Shown here piece after piece: positions 43,035-53,218 of a stretch of DNA of 64,000 nt. The DNA is from Actinospineispora spinosispora DSM 44797 (GTDB taxonomy: Bacteria > Actinomycetota > Actinomycetes > Mycobacteriales > Pseudonocardiaceae). The position numbers and the translations under genes are program-made. Positions within the stretch are counted from its first letter, which is position 1. Each line of letters starts with the position of its first letter. Under the pieces are notes generated by a model. That model was not told the DNA's origin, ran no database searches, and saw only the letters and a program-made list of their open reading frames with translations. The DNA lies in assembly GCF_000429025.1 (NCBI RefSeq), contig NZ_AUBB01000006.1, positions 248,001-312,000 of the forward strand. The letters are read 5' to 3'.

Positions 43035-45071
43035 TCAGGCCGCGCGCACGGCACGGACCACGCCGGCCACCCGCTCCGCCGACAGTTCCTCGACCGTGAC
43101 CAGCGGCGCTCCCGCCGCGGTCGCCAGCCGCGCCGCGAGCCCGAGCCGGACGGGTCCGGACTCGCAGTCCACCACGACCGTGGCGATGCCTTCCTCGGCC
43201 AGCAGTGTCGCGGCACGTGCGGCGTCTCGCACGGGGTCGCCGCCGGGCCGGGCCGGCACGGTCGCTCGCCCGTCGGTGAGCAGTACCAGTAGTGGCCGTC
43301 GCCGGGGGTCGCGCAGCCGCTCCGACGCCAGCACTCGACGGGCCTTGAGCAGCCCGTCGGCGAGCGGCGTGCGGCCACCGGTGCGCAACCGGTCCAGTCT
43401 GGCGACCGCGGCGGGCACCGAGGAGGTCGGCGGTAGCAGCAGCTCGGCACCAGCCGCGCGGAAGCTCACCAACCCGACCTTGTCCCGGCGCTGGTAGGCG
43501 TCACGCAGCAGTGACAGCACCGCGCCGCTCACCGCCGCCATCCGCCGTCGGGCCGCCATCGAGCCGGAGGCGTCGACGACGAACAGCACCAGGTTGCCCT
43601 CACGTCCTTCGCGCACGGCGTGCCGCAGGTCGTCACGGTGCAACCGCAGCCCGGGCCCGCTACGCCCGCGACCGCGCTGGTGGGGCGCCGCGGCCGCGAC
43701 GGTGGCCGGCAGGTGCAGATCGGCCGCGCGGTGCGGGTTGTCCATCGCGGCGCGGACGACCCTGCCCTGTTCGGTGCGGGCCCGGGACCTGCGTCCGGGT
43801 GCCCCTTCACCGACTCCGGGGACGGTCAACAACCGGGCCTTGAATGGGGTGCTCGGAGCGGGCGCCCGCTGCCCCTGACCGTCGCCGACGGGCCTGCTCT
43901 GTCCGTTCGAACGGTCCTCGGACTCGCCTGTGGCGCCGCCGCCCGGCCCGTCCGGAGGCTCGGGGGGTCCCGGGTCCTCCGGTGGCCCGCCGCCCGGGTC
44001 GTCCGGCCCTTCGGGTGGGTCGACATGGTCGGCGGCCTGGTCCAGCGCGTCGTCCAAGGCCTGCTCGTCCATGCCGGGCTCGTCGAACGGGTCGCGGCGC
44101 CTGCGGTGCGGGAGCGCCAGGCGGACCGCGACCCGCACGTCGTCCTCGGTCACCTCCGCCGCGCCGCGCCACGCTGCGTGCGCCATCGCGGTGCGCGCCG
44201 TCACCAGGTCCGCCCGCATGCCGTCCACCTCGAACGCGGCACACACGGCCGCGATCCTGCGCAGCTCGGCGTCCGGCAGCCGCACCGCGCCCAACCGGTC
44301 CCGTGCCGACGCGATCCGCTCGGCGAGCTCCCGCTCGGTCCGTGCCCAGCCGGCTTCGAACCCGACCGGGTCCGCCTCGAAGGCGAGACGGCGGCGGATC
44401 ACCTCGACGCGCTGGTCGACGTCCCGGTTCGCGGTCACCTCGACGGTCAGGCCGAACCGGTCGAGCAGCTGCGGCCGCAGTTCTCCCTCTTCCGGGTTCA
44501 TGGTGCCGACCAGCAGGAACGACGAGGCGTGCGACAGGGACACGCCGTCGCGCTCGACGTGGGCCCGCCCCATCGCGGCGGCGTCCAGCAGCAGGTCGAC
44601 GAGGTGGTCGTGCAGGAGGTTGACCTCGTCGACGTAGAGGACGCCCCGATGCGCCGAGGCGAGCAGCCCCGGCTGGTAGGCGCGGACCCCCTCGGACAGC
44701 GCGCGTTCCAGGTCGAGCGAGCCGATCAGGCGGTCCTCGGTCGCGCCGACCGGCAGTTCGATCAGCGCCGAGGGCCGCACCGTCGAGACCGGCTCGGCGC
44801 CGTCCTCGGAGCTGTGCGGCCCGTCCGGGCAGCGGCTGTCCGGATCGGCCGGATCGCACCCGAACCGGCAGCCCACCACGACCCGTCTGCTGGGCAGCAG
44901 TCCAGCGAGCGCGCGGACGATCGTGGACTTTGCCGTGCCTTTCTCGCCGCGCACCAGCACGCCGCCGATGCGCGGGTTCACCGCGGTCAGCAGCAGCGCC
45001 AGGCGCATGTCGTCGTGCCCGACGACAGCGGAGAACGGGAAGAGCGGGTGAGCCTCGGGACTCGTCGTCAC
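43035..45071 (-). CDS. Magnesium-chelatase-like I/D fusion (putative cobaltochelatase AAA+/VWA subunit)
   Basis: 678 residues. N-terminal AAA+ with Walker [10 protein letters not shown] (42-50) and Walker [11 protein letters not shown]; sensor [17 protein letters not shown]; a Pro/Gly/Asp-rich linker (~345-400); C-terminal VWA domain with MIDAS DASGSM and TDGRATVP. A Cys-bearing insert after Walker A ([18 protein letters not shown]) could bind metal. It probably acts with CobN, not present here, to insert cobalt. Positional ortholog of Rv2850c. Confidence 0.9.
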   Translation of the reverse strand: MTTSPEAHPLFPFSAVVGHDDMRLALLLTAVNPRIGGVLVRGEKGTAKSTIVRALAGLLPSRRVVVGCRFGCDPADPDSRCPDGPHSSEDGAEPVSTVRPSALIELPVGATEDRLIGSLDLERALSEGVRAYQPGLLASAHRGVLYVDEVNLLHDHLVDLLLDAAAMGRAHVERDGVSLSHASSFLLVGTMNPEEGELRPQLLDRFGLTVEVTANRDVDQRVEVIRRRLAFEADPVGFEAGWARTERELAERIASARDRLGAVRLPDAELRRIAAVCAAFEVDGMRADLVTARTAMAHAAWRGAAEVTEDDVRVAVRLALPHRRRRDPFDEPGMDEQALDDALDQAADHVDPPEGPDDPGGGPPEDPGPPEPPDGPGGGATGESEDRSNGQSRPVGDGQGQRAPAPSTPFKARLLTVPGVGEGAPGRRSRARTEQGRVVRAAMDNPHRAADLHLPATVAAAAPHQRGRGRSGPGLRLHRDDLRHAVREGREGNLVLFVVDASGSMAARRRMAAVSGAVLSLLRDAYQRRDKVGLVSFRAAGAELLLPPTSSVPAAVARLDRLRTGGRTPLADGLLKARRVLASERLRDPRRRPLLVLLTDGRATVPARPGGDPVRDAARAATLLAEEGIATVVVDCESGPVRLGLAARLATAAGAPLVTVEELSAERVAGVVRAVRAA

Positions 45072-45541
45072 GACACCAGCTCGCGCTTGGGCCTGCGCAT
45101 GCGCACGTGCTCGATGCCGTCCCAGTCGTAGGCCTCACCCTCCGGCACGAAGCCGAAATGGGTGTAGAAGTCGACCAGGTGGCTCTGCGCGTCCGCGACG
45201 CACTCGTCGTCGCCGACCTCCGCCATCACCGCGTCCATCAGGCGACGGCCGAGCTTGCGGCCACGCACCGAGGCCGCCGTGCACAGCCGTCCGATGCGGT
45301 ACGTGCCGTCCGGGTCCTTGAGCAGCCGCACGCACCCCAGCACGGGCTCGGGGTCGCCGGTGCCGCCCAGCCAGTAGTGCCGGGCGCGGGGCTCGAGGTC
45401 ACGGCCGTCGAGCTCGGGGTAGGCACATTTCTGTTCGACGACGAACACGTCGACCCGCAACCGCAGGATCGCGTAGAGAGTGCCCGGTTCGAGATCCGCG
45501 GCCCACGCGCGGTGCACCGTGGCTGAGAGGGAGTCGTTCAC
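45068..45541 (-). CDS. GNAT N-acetyltransferase, ElaA-like
   Basis: 157 residues. ElaA-type [34 protein letters not shown] at the start, [24 protein letters not shown] (acetyl-CoA loop), [34 protein letters not shown]. The following gene overlaps its stop. It starts the operon with the chelatase-like gene and cobO, matching Rv2851c in M. tuberculosis. Substrate unknown. Confidence 0.88.
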   Translation of the reverse strand: MNDSLSATVHRAWAADLEPGTLYAILRLRVDVFVVEQKCAYPELDGRDLEPRARHYWLGGTGDPEPVLGCVRLLKDPDGTYRIGRLCTAASVRGRKLGRRLMDAVMAEVGDDECVADAQSHLVDFYTHFGFVPEGEAYDWDGIEHVRMRRPKRELVS

Positions 45542-45653
45542 TGCCCCTGCCTACCAGACATGCCGTCGGATGGGCGAGCGCATGAGGGCGATTCATCATC
45601 AGCCGGTCATCACAGGACACCGGCCCGACCATGACGGAAACGATGTGGTCAGA

Positions 45654-45776
45654 CCAGGTGCGGCCGGTGTCCGCCCGGCCGGATGAGTGCCCCACCGGCA
45701 ACCGCGGCGGGCAACCACCCGGCCAGCGCTCGGGCGGAGCCGGACTGACCACCCCCCACGGCGGTCAGGCACCTGG
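45654..45776 (+). ncRNA. Candidate structured RNA / riboswitch-like region
   Basis: In a 344-bp gene-free gap, CCAGGTGC (45654-45661) pairs perfectly with GCACCTGG (45769-45776), TCCGCCCG (45670) with CGGGCGGA (45731), and two or three smaller hairpins lie inside (GCCGG...CCGGC near 45678-45699; CTGACC...GGTCAG at 45744-45768). On the plus strand the core GATGAGTGCC...CCGGCAACC recalls actinobacterial SAM-IV-type riboswitches, but stems are shorter than expected. The strand is uncertain: mtr lies on plus, the GNAT-cob operon on minus. Confidence 0.25.
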
Positions 45777-45885
45777 AACATCAGATTTATCGCCAGCACC
45801 GCTGTTCGGGTTACCGATTTCGGTCAGGTTTCTTACCGTTCGACCGCCCACGGCGCCGCGGCGGCGTCCGCACTAGTGTCGAGGT

Positions 45886-47262
45886 GTGCGCCATTTCGAT
45901 CTCGTGATCATCGGCTCCGGTTCCGGCAACACGCTGCCCGACGAGCGGTTCTCCCATCTGAACGTCGCCATCGTCGAACACGGTGTGTTCGGCGGGACCT
46001 GTCTCAACGTGGGCTGTATCCCGACCAAGATGTACGTCTACGCCGCCGACGTGGCGCGGGAGATCGCAGAGTCCAGCCGTTACGGCATCGACTCGACGGT
46101 GGACAAGGTCCGCTGGTCCGACATCCGGGACCGAATCTTCAACCGCATCGACCCGATCTCGGAGGGCGGCAGGAACTACCGCGCCGAGGGGTCCGCCAAC
46201 ATCACCCTGTTCACCGGCCACGCGGAGTTCACCGGCCCGGGGAAGCTGTCCATCGCGCTGAACGACGGGGGCACCGAGGAGATCACCTCGGACCGTGTGG
46301 TCGTGGCCGCCGGTTCCCGGCCGGTCATCCCCTCGGTCATCGCCGATGCCGGCGTTCCGTACTACACGTCGGACAACATCATGCGGCTCGACGACCTGCC
46401 GCGCCGGTTGGTGATCCTCGGCGGCGGGTACATCGGCATGGAGTTCGCCCACGTGTTCTCCGCGCTCGGCACCGAGGTCACCGTCGTGGCCCGGGGTGAG
46501 TTCCTGCTGCGTCATCAGGACGAGACGGTCGCCACGCATTTCACCGAGCTGGCCAAGCGCAAGTGGGACGTACGCACCGGATCTCCGGTCAAGGCGTGCG
46601 AGACGACCGGCGGGGGAATCCGGCTCACCTTGGCGGACGGGTCCACCGCCGAGGGCGACGCGCTGCTGCTGGCCACCGGTCGCGTCCCGAACAGCGACCG
46701 GCTGAACCTCGACTCCGCGGGCGTCAACACCCACCCGGACGGCCGGATCGTGGTCGACGAGTACCAGCAGACCTCCGCCCACGGCGTCTACGCGCTCGGC
46801 GACGTCAGCTCGCCCTACCAGCTCAAGCACGTCGCCAACCACGAGGCCAAGGTGGTCGCGCACAACCTGCTGCACGCGGACGCGCCCCGGCGCGTCGACC
46901 ACCGCTTCGTGCCGTCCGCGGTGTTCACCTCGCCGCAGATCGCCGCGGTCGGGCTGACCGAGGCCGAGTGCCGCGAGCGCGGTCTCGACTACGTCTCGGC
47001 GGTGCAGGACTACGCGTCGGTCGCCTATGGCTGGGCGATGGAGGACACCACCGGCTTCTGCAAGCTGCTCGCCGACCGCGAGACCGGGCAGCTCCTCGGC
47101 GCCCACATCCTCGGCTCGCAGGCCTCGACGGTCATCCAGCCGCTGATCCAGGCGATGTCCTTCGGCCTACCGGCACGGGAGATGGCGACGGGCCAGTACT
47201 GGATCCACCCCGCCCTGCCCGAGGTGGTGGAGAACGCCCTGCTCAGCCTGCCCCTGGACTGA
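45886..47262 (+). CDS. mtr: Mycothione reductase
   Basis: 458 residues from GTG; a -10-like TAGTGT 7 bp before it suggests a leaderless mRNA. Flavoprotein disulfide reductase: IIGSGSGNT for FAD, redox pair C39/C44 in [32 protein letters not shown] for [24 protein letters not shown] and catalytic His in [14 protein letters not shown]. It reduces mycothiol disulfide. Positional ortholog of Rv2855. It ends convergently with cobQ across a phased array. Confidence 0.94.
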   Translation: MRHFDLVIIGSGSGNTLPDERFSHLNVAIVEHGVFGGTCLNVGCIPTKMYVYAADVAREIAESSRYGIDSTVDKVRWSDIRDRIFNRIDPISEGGRNYRAEGSANITLFTGHAEFTGPGKLSIALNDGGTEEITSDRVVVAAGSRPVIPSVIADAGVPYYTSDNIMRLDDLPRRLVILGGGYIGMEFAHVFSALGTEVTVVARGEFLLRHQDETVATHFTELAKRKWDVRTGSPVKACETTGGGIRLTLADGSTAEGDALLLATGRVPNSDRLNLDSAGVNTHPDGRIVVDEYQQTSAHGVYALGDVSSPYQLKHVANHEAKVVAHNLLHADAPRRVDHRFVPSAVFTSPQIAAVGLTEAECRERGLDYVSAVQDYASVAYGWAMEDTTGFCKLLADRETGQLLGAHILGSQASTVIQPLIQAMSFGLPAREMATGQYWIHPALPEVVENALLSLPLD

Positions 47263-47291
47263 CCACAGGCACCTCAGTGGCTCCTCCCGGC

Positions 47292-47378
47292 CGCACACCG
47301 GCCTGGCGGCTCGCACAGACCGAGTCCACGCCGCACAGAGGCCCCGGCCTCTGTGCGGCGTCGAGAGCCTCTGTGCGG
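47292..47378. repeat. Phased inverted-repeat array, 20-bp period
   Basis: CGCACA at 47292, 47312 and 47332, then TGTGCG at 47352 and 47372, all in one 20-bp phase. The centre is a perfect 15-bp hairpin (47329-47360) with a CC loop. It lies between convergent mtr and cobQ. Confidence 0.9.
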
Positions 47379-47379
47379 G

Positions 47380-48885
47380 CTAGACGACCGCGCCGGGCGG
47401 GACGAACGGCAGAGCCGGCGGGGCACCGTGGTCGATCAGACGCAGGATCGCGTCGGTGTCGAGGTGCTGTTCGACCAGGTCGCCGAGCAGGTCGAGCTGC
47501 GCTGATCGCACGTCGGTGAAGCACGTGTCCGGTGCCGGTTCGAAGCCGTCCGGCGCCATTCGGCGCAGCAACGCTCGCCGGAAGGCGTCGTTCTCCAGCA
47601 GGCCGTGCCAATGGGTGCCGAGCACTACGCCGGCGTCGGAGCCCTCCCCCACGCCGTCCTCGGTGGTCACCAATGGTGCAGCACCGTTGGTGACCACGCG
47701 GCCGTGGTGGATCTCGTAACCGTGGACCGGCTCACCGAACGCGCGCCCGCTCGGGCGGGCGAGGTGTTTGGCCCGCTCGAAATGGATCTCCAGGTCGAGC
47801 AGCCCCAGCCCGTCCACCGCTCCGCGCCGGGACTCGACCTCGTCCACGATCCGACGGGCCAGCATCTGGTAGCCGCCGCAGATGCCCAGCACCGGACGTC
47901 CGGCTCGGGCGTGCGCCAGCACCGCGTCGGCCAGCCCGGTGGCGCGCAGCCACTCCAGGTCGTCGACCGTCGACTTGGAGCCGGGAAGGACCACGACGTC
48001 GGTGTCGGTGAGCCGGGACGGCTCGGTCACGTAGCGGACCGCGACACCCGGTTCGCAGGCCAGTGCCTCGACGTCGGTGGAGTTGGAGATTCGGGGGAAT
48101 CGCGGCACCGCGACCCGCAGCCAGCGATCACCGAGTGGCGGCCCGGGCCGTCCGATGACGCCGTCTGTGACCGCGGAGAGGGAGTCCTCGGCGTCCAGCC
48201 ACAGCCGGGTGTCGAACGGCAGGACACCGTAGGTCGGGCGCCCGGTGAGCACGCGAAGTTGTTCCAGCCCCGGTTCGAGAAGGGTCGGGTCGCCCCGGAA
48301 CTTGTTGATCACGAACCCGGCGACGAGCGCCTGGTCCTCCGGGCCGAGCAGGGCGAGTGTGCCGAACAGGTGGGCCAGTACCCCGCCCCGGTCGATGTCC
48401 CCGATGACCAGGACCGGCAGCCCCGCCGCCCTGGCCAGCCCCATGTTGGCGATGTCGTTGGCGCGCAGGTTGATCTCGGCGGGCGAGCCTGCGCCCTCGC
48501 AGATCACCACGTCGTAGTCCGCGCGCAGGCTCGCCAGCGTGTCGACGACCGTGGACAGCAGCAGCGACTTGCGCTCGGCATAGGTGCGGGCGCTGACCGT
48601 CCCGTCCACCTTGCCGAGCACCACCACCTGCGAGGAGCGGTCGCTGCCCGGCTTGAGCAGCACGGGGTTGAACCGGATCGACGGTTCGAGACCGCACGCG
48701 GTGGCCTGCATGGCCTGCGCCCGGCCGATCTCGCCGCCGTCGGGGGTCACGACCGAGTTGTTGGACATGTTCTGCGCCTTGAACGGCGCGACCTTCACCC
48801 CGCGTCGCGCCAGCCATCGACACAGGCCCGTGACCAGGAAACTCTTGCCGGCATCGGACGTCGTACCGGCCACCAGCAGGCTCAC
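47380..48885 (-). CDS. cobQ: Cobyric acid synthase
   Basis: 501 residues. ATP domain with [17 protein letters not shown] and [35 protein letters not shown]; glutamine amidotransferase domain with nucleophile Cys in GICGGYQML and His in EIHHGRV and THWHGLLE. It amidates carboxylates b, d, e and g of adenosyl-cobyrinate diamide. It overlaps the map stop by 4 bp and is probably co-transcribed with it. Confidence 0.94.
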   Translation of the reverse strand: MSLLVAGTTSDAGKSFLVTGLCRWLARRGVKVAPFKAQNMSNNSVVTPDGGEIGRAQAMQATACGLEPSIRFNPVLLKPGSDRSSQVVVLGKVDGTVSARTYAERKSLLLSTVVDTLASLRADYDVVICEGAGSPAEINLRANDIANMGLARAAGLPVLVIGDIDRGGVLAHLFGTLALLGPEDQALVAGFVINKFRGDPTLLEPGLEQLRVLTGRPTYGVLPFDTRLWLDAEDSLSAVTDGVIGRPGPPLGDRWLRVAVPRFPRISNSTDVEALACEPGVAVRYVTEPSRLTDTDVVVLPGSKSTVDDLEWLRATGLADAVLAHARAGRPVLGICGGYQMLARRIVDEVESRRGAVDGLGLLDLEIHFERAKHLARPSGRAFGEPVHGYEIHHGRVVTNGAAPLVTTEDGVGEGSDAGVVLGTHWHGLLENDAFRRALLRRMAPDGFEPAPDTCFTDVRSAQLDLLGDLVEQHLDTDAILRLIDHGAPPALPFVPPGAVV

Positions 48886-49739
48886 GGCAGGGTGAGGATC
48901 TCCGAGCCGTCCGCGGTGACCAGCACGGTGTGTTCGAACTGCGCGGTCCGCTTACGGTCCTTCGTCACGACGGTCCAGCCGTCGTCCCAGATGTCGTAGT
49001 CGATCGTGCCCAGGTTGATCATCGGCTCGATGGTGAACGTCATGCCCGTCTCGAGCACCGTGTCCACCTCGGGCGCGTCGTAGTGCAGCACGACCAGACC
49101 GGAGTGGAAGGCACGCCCGATGCCGTGCCCGGTGAAGTCACGCACGACGCCGTAGTCGAAGCGTTTGGCGTAGGACTCGATGACCCGGCCCACCACGTTG
49201 AGCGGGCGTCCGGGGCGCACGGCCTTGATCGCGCGCATCGTCGCCTCGCGGGTGCGCTCGACGAGCAGCCGGTCCTCCTCGGACACGTCGCCGGCCAGGA
49301 ACGTGGCGTTGGTGTCGCCGTGGACACCACCGATGAACGCCGTGACGTCGATGTTGACGATGTCACCGTCGGCGATCACCGTGGAGTCGGGGATGCCGTG
49401 GCAGATGACCTCGTTGAGGCTCGTGCAGCAGCTCTTCGGGTAGCCCCGGTAGCCCAGCGTCGACGGGTAGGCGTCGTGGTCGCACAGGAACTCGTGGACG
49501 ACCCGGTCGACCTCGTCGGTGGTGACGCCGGGTGCCACGGCCTCGCCACCGGCGGCGAGTGCCTGCGCCGCGATCCGCGACGCGACCCGCATCGCCTCGA
49601 TCACCTCGGTCGGCTGCACCCAGGGATCGCTGCTCGGTGTCGGCGCTGCCTTGCCGACGTACTCCGGGCGGGGGATCTGTGGCGGGACCGGCCGCATCGG
49701 CGAGACACGGCCCGGGGTGAGCGCTTCACGTACGGGCAT
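48882..49739 (-). CDS. map: Methionine aminopeptidase type I, extended N-terminus
   Basis: 285 residues. Metal ligands: Asp in NIDVTAF and HGDTNATF, His in GHGIGRAF, Glu in TIEPMIN and FEHTVLV. The ~40-residue N-terminal extension with [11 protein letters not shown] is the Pro-rich type Ic segment known from M. tuberculosis MapB (Rv2861c), thought to contact the ribosome or SH3-like partners. It removes initiator Met. cobQ follows with a stop-start overlap. Confidence 0.93.
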   Translation of the reverse strand: MPVREALTPGRVSPMRPVPPQIPRPEYVGKAAPTPSSDPWVQPTEVIEAMRVASRIAAQALAAGGEAVAPGVTTDEVDRVVHEFLCDHDAYPSTLGYRGYPKSCCTSLNEVICHGIPDSTVIADGDIVNIDVTAFIGGVHGDTNATFLAGDVSEEDRLLVERTREATMRAIKAVRPGRPLNVVGRVIESYAKRFDYGVVRDFTGHGIGRAFHSGLVVLHYDAPEVDTVLETGMTFTIEPMINLGTIDYDIWDDGWTVVTKDRKRTAQFEHTVLVTADGSEILTLP

Positions 49740-49748
49740 CCCTCTACC

Positions 49749-50144
49749 TTAGGCGGAGCGTGTCCAGCGTGTGGCAAGCAGCGCCAGGAGTCGCCAGCCG
49801 ATCAGCAGGACCGCCAGGCTGATCGAGGCCACCAGAACGAAGGACAGCGGCAGCCGATGAGTGAACACCGTACGCACGGCCAGGCCGATGCCCGCGGTGA
49901 CGGCCCAGACGAACGCGCCGGTCGGCAGCGTCAGCGGGGCGCGCCACACGCGGCCGACGAGCCAGCCGAGCAGCAGCGCCACGAGGAACGGCCCGGCGGT
50001 GGTCAACGTGCCGAGTACGGTGATGCCCTCGGCGTGTGAGTTACGGCCGATGGCGGCGAACACCAGCACCACGATCAGGTCGACGACGGCGGCGGTGGCG
50101 ACAGCACCGGCGACGGGTCGGACGGTCTGCGAGGTCACGCCCAC
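49749..50144 (-). CDS. DUF3054 membrane protein
   Basis: 131 residues from GTG (a second GTG at 50138). Four hydrophobic segments (VVDLIVVLVFAAIG, FLVALLLGWLVG, AFVWAVTAGIGLAV, LVASISLAVLLIGW) and GRNSHAEG after the first, the DUF3054 pattern. Integral membrane, function unknown. It ends 9 bp before the map start. Confidence 0.82.
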   Translation of the reverse strand: MGVTSQTVRPVAGAVATAAVVDLIVVLVFAAIGRNSHAEGITVLGTLTTAGPFLVALLLGWLVGRVWRAPLTLPTGAFVWAVTAGIGLAVRTVFTHRLPLSFVLVASISLAVLLIGWRLLALLATRWTRSA

Positions 50145-50224
50145 AGGGTATGCCGGGCCGAGCCGCGATCACCGCTCAGGCTGACGTGCGGGCGCCCGGA
50201 CGACCTCGCGGCCTCTCACGACTT

Positions 50225-50286
50225 CGCAGAGCTTCCTGTCGTGTCGCAGACACTGCAGTGTCTGCGACACAACACGACGCTCTGCG
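50225..50286. repeat. 62-bp phased palindrome, family I, copy 5
   Basis: CGCAGA at 50225 and 50245; TCTGCG at 50261 and 50281. This copy lies between two codirectional minus-strand genes, so it is not restricted to convergent ends. Confidence 0.85.
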
Positions 50287-50311
50287 AGACGAACCGCGGC
50301 GCGGTCATCGG

Positions 50312-50902
50312 TCAGGTTCGGGGCAGGAGCCCGAATCCGAGGACCCCGGCCGTCCGGCCGATCGACACGCGTCGGACTCTCACCTGGTCGCCCTCGTTGC
50401 CGCCGATCGTGGTCAGCTCGCCGCCCTCGTTCGCTAGCACCATGCTGGCATGCTGGCCGAACGGGCTCTGCGCGCTGTAGAAGACGACGTCGCCGACCGT
50501 GGGCTGGTGTCCGGAGTCCGGGGTGCGGAAGCGACCGGCCGAGCGGTAGTAGTCGGCCAGCGTGCGCGTGCCCGGAATGCGCCAGCCTCCGCTGTTCGGG
50601 TTCACCAGCGGCATCCCGGCGGCGCGCAGGTTCCAGCTGATGAAGTCCGCGCACCACGGCTCCGGCACACCCGACGAGTACTTGGTGGCCGGTTCCCGTG
50701 CCGCGTGCTCGCGCCGCAAGATGTCCACCAGCCGCAGCTGACCGGGGTCGAGACCGGTCGGGGCGATGAGCGGGAACTCGTCGACCGCGTGCGTCCACGA
50801 CGCTCCGGGAGGCGCCGTCTCCGCCGGCCGCGCCACGAAGCAACCGGCCAGTGCCGCGCCGAGGAGCAGCAGGACACCCGCGACTAGCCAGCATCGGCGC
50901 AC
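50312..50902 (-). CDS. Lipoprotein with CHAP-type amidase domain
   Basis: 196 residues from GTG. Signal peptide with lipobox LAGC (Cys ~21), so probably a membrane-anchored lipoprotein. The mature part has EPWCADFISWNLRAAG (nucleophile Cys), GQHASMVLANEG (catalytic His) and TIGGNEGDQV (Asn/Glu), the NlpC/P60-CHAP order. It probably cleaves peptidoglycan peptides outside the membrane. Confidence 0.8.
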   Translation of the reverse strand: MRRCWLVAGVLLLLGAALAGCFVARPAETAPPGASWTHAVDEFPLIAPTGLDPGQLRLVDILRREHAAREPATKYSSGVPEPWCADFISWNLRAAGMPLVNPNSGGWRIPGTRTLADYYRSAGRFRTPDSGHQPTVGDVVFYSAQSPFGQHASMVLANEGGELTTIGGNEGDQVRVRRVSIGRTAGVLGFGLLPRT

Positions 50903-50943
50903 ACCACGACCGTAGCGAACCGGAACCGGGCGGCGGGCGCTTT

Positions 50944-51777
50944 CTAGAACAACACCGTCGCGAAACTGGCGATCTGGCTGAAGCCGACCCGCGAGTAGAC
51001 CGCGCGCGCCGGCGAGTTGTAGGCGTTGACGTACAGGCTGGCGACCCGCCCGAGGTCGATCAGCCGTTCCACCACCGCGGCGGTACCGGTGGCTCCGTAA
51101 CCGTGGCCCCGGCAGTCGGGCCGCACCCAGACGCCCTGGATCTGTCCGACCCGGGACGACAGGGCCCCGATCTCGGCCTTGAACACGACCTCGCCGTCCT
51201 CGAACCGAGCGAACGCCCTGCCGCTGGCGATCTGTTCGGCGACCCTGGCCCGGTAGCCGACGCCACCGTCGCCGAGGCGCGGGTCGATGCCGACCTCCTC
51301 GGTGAACATCGCCACGGCGGCGGGCAGGTAGCGGTCGAGCTCGTCGGGGCGCACGGCGCGGACCTTCGGGTCGGCCGTGATCGCCGGACGGGTGGGCAGG
51401 ACCATCAACGGCTGGTCGTGGCGGACCTCACGCGCGGGCGTCCAGTGCCCGGACAGCTCTTCCCACAGCGGGAGAACCAGCTCGGCGCGACCCACCATGG
51501 ACGAACAGGACCGGCCGACGCGGCGGGCGCGCTCGGCGAACGCGCGCAGTGAGGCGCGCTCGCCGCGCAGCGGAACCAGGTTGGCTCCCGCGAAGCACAG
51601 GCCGTCGAGCCGCGAGCCCACTCCCCACAGCTCGCCACCGAGCCGCCAGGAGTCGACCCCGGCAAGCTCCACCCGGGAGGCGACCATGCAGGTGGCAACC
51701 GGGTCGGAATCCAGCACCAGCTGCACACCCGCCCTATCCCGCTCGTCGAGCAGGCGCGGACCGGCAACTCTCAGCAC
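50944..51777 (-). CDS. DUF4081-GNAT protein (Rv2867c-like)
   Basis: 277 residues from GTG. N-terminal half is a DUF4081-type domain (LVLDSDPVATCMVASRVELAGVD... LCFAGANLVPLRG), C-terminal half a GNAT fold with GVWVRPDCRGHGYGATGTAAVV and SLYVNAYNSPARAVYSRVGF. Next to ispG, exactly as Rv2867c is next to gcpE in M. tuberculosis. Acetyl acceptor unknown. Confidence 0.88.
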   Translation of the reverse strand: MLRVAGPRLLDERDRAGVQLVLDSDPVATCMVASRVELAGVDSWRLGGELWGVGSRLDGLCFAGANLVPLRGERASLRAFAERARRVGRSCSSMVGRAELVLPLWEELSGHWTPAREVRHDQPLMVLPTRPAITADPKVRAVRPDELDRYLPAAVAMFTEEVGIDPRLGDGGVGYRARVAEQIASGRAFARFEDGEVVFKAEIGALSSRVGQIQGVWVRPDCRGHGYGATGTAAVVERLIDLGRVASLYVNAYNSPARAVYSRVGFSQIASFATVLF

Positions 51778-51830
51778 TTGACTAGATTGCCAGAATCAAC
51801 CTGAGCGTTCACCTGTAAGTTGCCAACCAA

Positions 51831-52988
51831 TCAGGTGACGGTGACCTCGGGAGCACCGGACGGCACTCCCGCATCCTGCAGATCCTCGGCCATCCGCATC
51901 GCTTCCTCGATGAGGGTCTCCACGATCTGGTGCTCCGGGACCGTCTTGATGACCTCGCCCTTGACGAAGATCTGGCCCTTGCCGTTGCCGGACGCGACAC
52001 CGAGGTCCGCTTCGCGTGCCTCGCCGGGCCCGTTCACGACGCAACCCATGACCGCGACCCGCAGCGGGACCTCCATGCCGGTGAGCCCGGCGGTGACCTC
52101 GTCGGCGAGCTTGTAGACGTCGACCTGCGCGCGCCCGCACGACGGGCAGGACACGATCTCCAGCTTGCGCGGCCGAAGGTTGAGCGACTCCAGGATCTGG
52201 TTGCCGACCTTGACCTCTTCGACGGGCGGCGCGGACAGCGACACCCGGATCGTGTCGCCGATGCCCTGGGACAGCAGCGCGCCGAACGCGGTGGCCGACT
52301 TGATCGTGCCCTGGAACGCGGGCCCTGCCTCGGTGACGCCGAGGTGCAGCGGATAGTCGCACTGCTGCGCGAGCAGCTCGTAGGCGCGCACCATGACCAC
52401 CGGGTCGTGGTGCTTGACCGAGATCTTCACGTCGTAGAAGTCGTGTTCGGCGAACAGGCCCGCTTCCCACAGCGCCGATTCGACGAGCGCTTCCGGGGTG
52501 GCCTTGCCGTACTTCTCCAGCAGGCGCTTGTCGAGCGAACCGGCGTTGACGCCGATCCGGATCGGGGTGCCGTGCGCCTTGGCTTCCTGCGCGATCTGCT
52601 TGACCTGGTCGTCGAACTTGCGGATGTTGCCGGGGTTCACCCGGACGGCCGCGCAGCCCGCGTCGATCGCGGCGAAGACGTACTTCGGCTGGAAGTGGAT
52701 GTCCGCGATGACCGGCAGCTTCGACTTCTTGGCGATCGCCGGGAGCGCGTCCGCGTCGTCCTGCGACGGGCAGGCGACCCGGACGATGTCGCAGCCGGCG
52801 GCGGTGAGCTCGGCGATCTGCTGGAGGGTCGCGTTGACGTCGGAGGTGAGGGTGGTGGTCATGGACTGCACCGACACCGGGGACTGGCTGCCGACCCCGA
52901 CGTCCCCGACGCGCAGTTGGCGGGTCGGGCGGCGGGCGGCGAGGGTAGGCGGCGGAGGCGCTGGCATACCGAGGTTGGTGGCGCTCAC
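51831..52988 (-). CDS. ispG: 4-hydroxy-3-methylbut-2-enyl-diphosphate synthase (flavodoxin)
   Basis: 385 residues from GTG 52988. GcpE motifs: [31 protein letters not shown], and the 4Fe-4S ligands in SCPSCGRAQ and [12 protein letters not shown]. It performs the reductive ring opening of MEcPP to HMBPP in the MEP isoprenoid pathway. dxr of the same pathway lies 3 kb away with rip1, as in mycobacteria. Confidence 0.95.
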   Translation of the reverse strand: MSATNLGMPAPPPPTLAARRPTRQLRVGDVGVGSQSPVSVQSMTTTLTSDVNATLQQIAELTAAGCDIVRVACPSQDDADALPAIAKKSKLPVIADIHFQPKYVFAAIDAGCAAVRVNPGNIRKFDDQVKQIAQEAKAHGTPIRIGVNAGSLDKRLLEKYGKATPEALVESALWEAGLFAEHDFYDVKISVKHHDPVVMVRAYELLAQQCDYPLHLGVTEAGPAFQGTIKSATAFGALLSQGIGDTIRVSLSAPPVEEVKVGNQILESLNLRPRKLEIVSCPSCGRAQVDVYKLADEVTAGLTGMEVPLRVAVMGCVVNGPGEAREADLGVASGNGKGQIFVKGEVIKTVPEHQIVETLIEEAMRMAEDLQDAGVPSGAPEVTVT

Positions 52989-53077
52989 GACACCAGTATC
53001 GCGCAGCAACCCGCGCGATGCCCGTGCGCGTGGCAAGTCCCACCCCATCGCCACCCCCGCACACCTCCTCCACACGT

Positions 53078-53126
53078 CACGAATGTGGCTTTAGGGACGT
53101 TGGACGTCCCTAAAGCCACATTCGTG
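53078..53126. repeat. 49-bp perfect hairpin, copy 2
   Basis: 23-bp arms (CACGAATGTGGC to GGGACGT) and TGG loop; differs from the 18261 copy only at the loop. It lies between divergent genes (ispG and ctaG-like), so it cannot be a simple 3'-end terminator here. Confidence 0.9.
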
Positions 53127-53218
53127 CCACGGGGGCGGGGTGGTGGGCTGAGCGCCGGCTGAGGGGTTGTGGTGGTCGGCTTTAGGTTGTGCGCGGTTGG
53201 GGGGTGCAGGGTGGCCGG

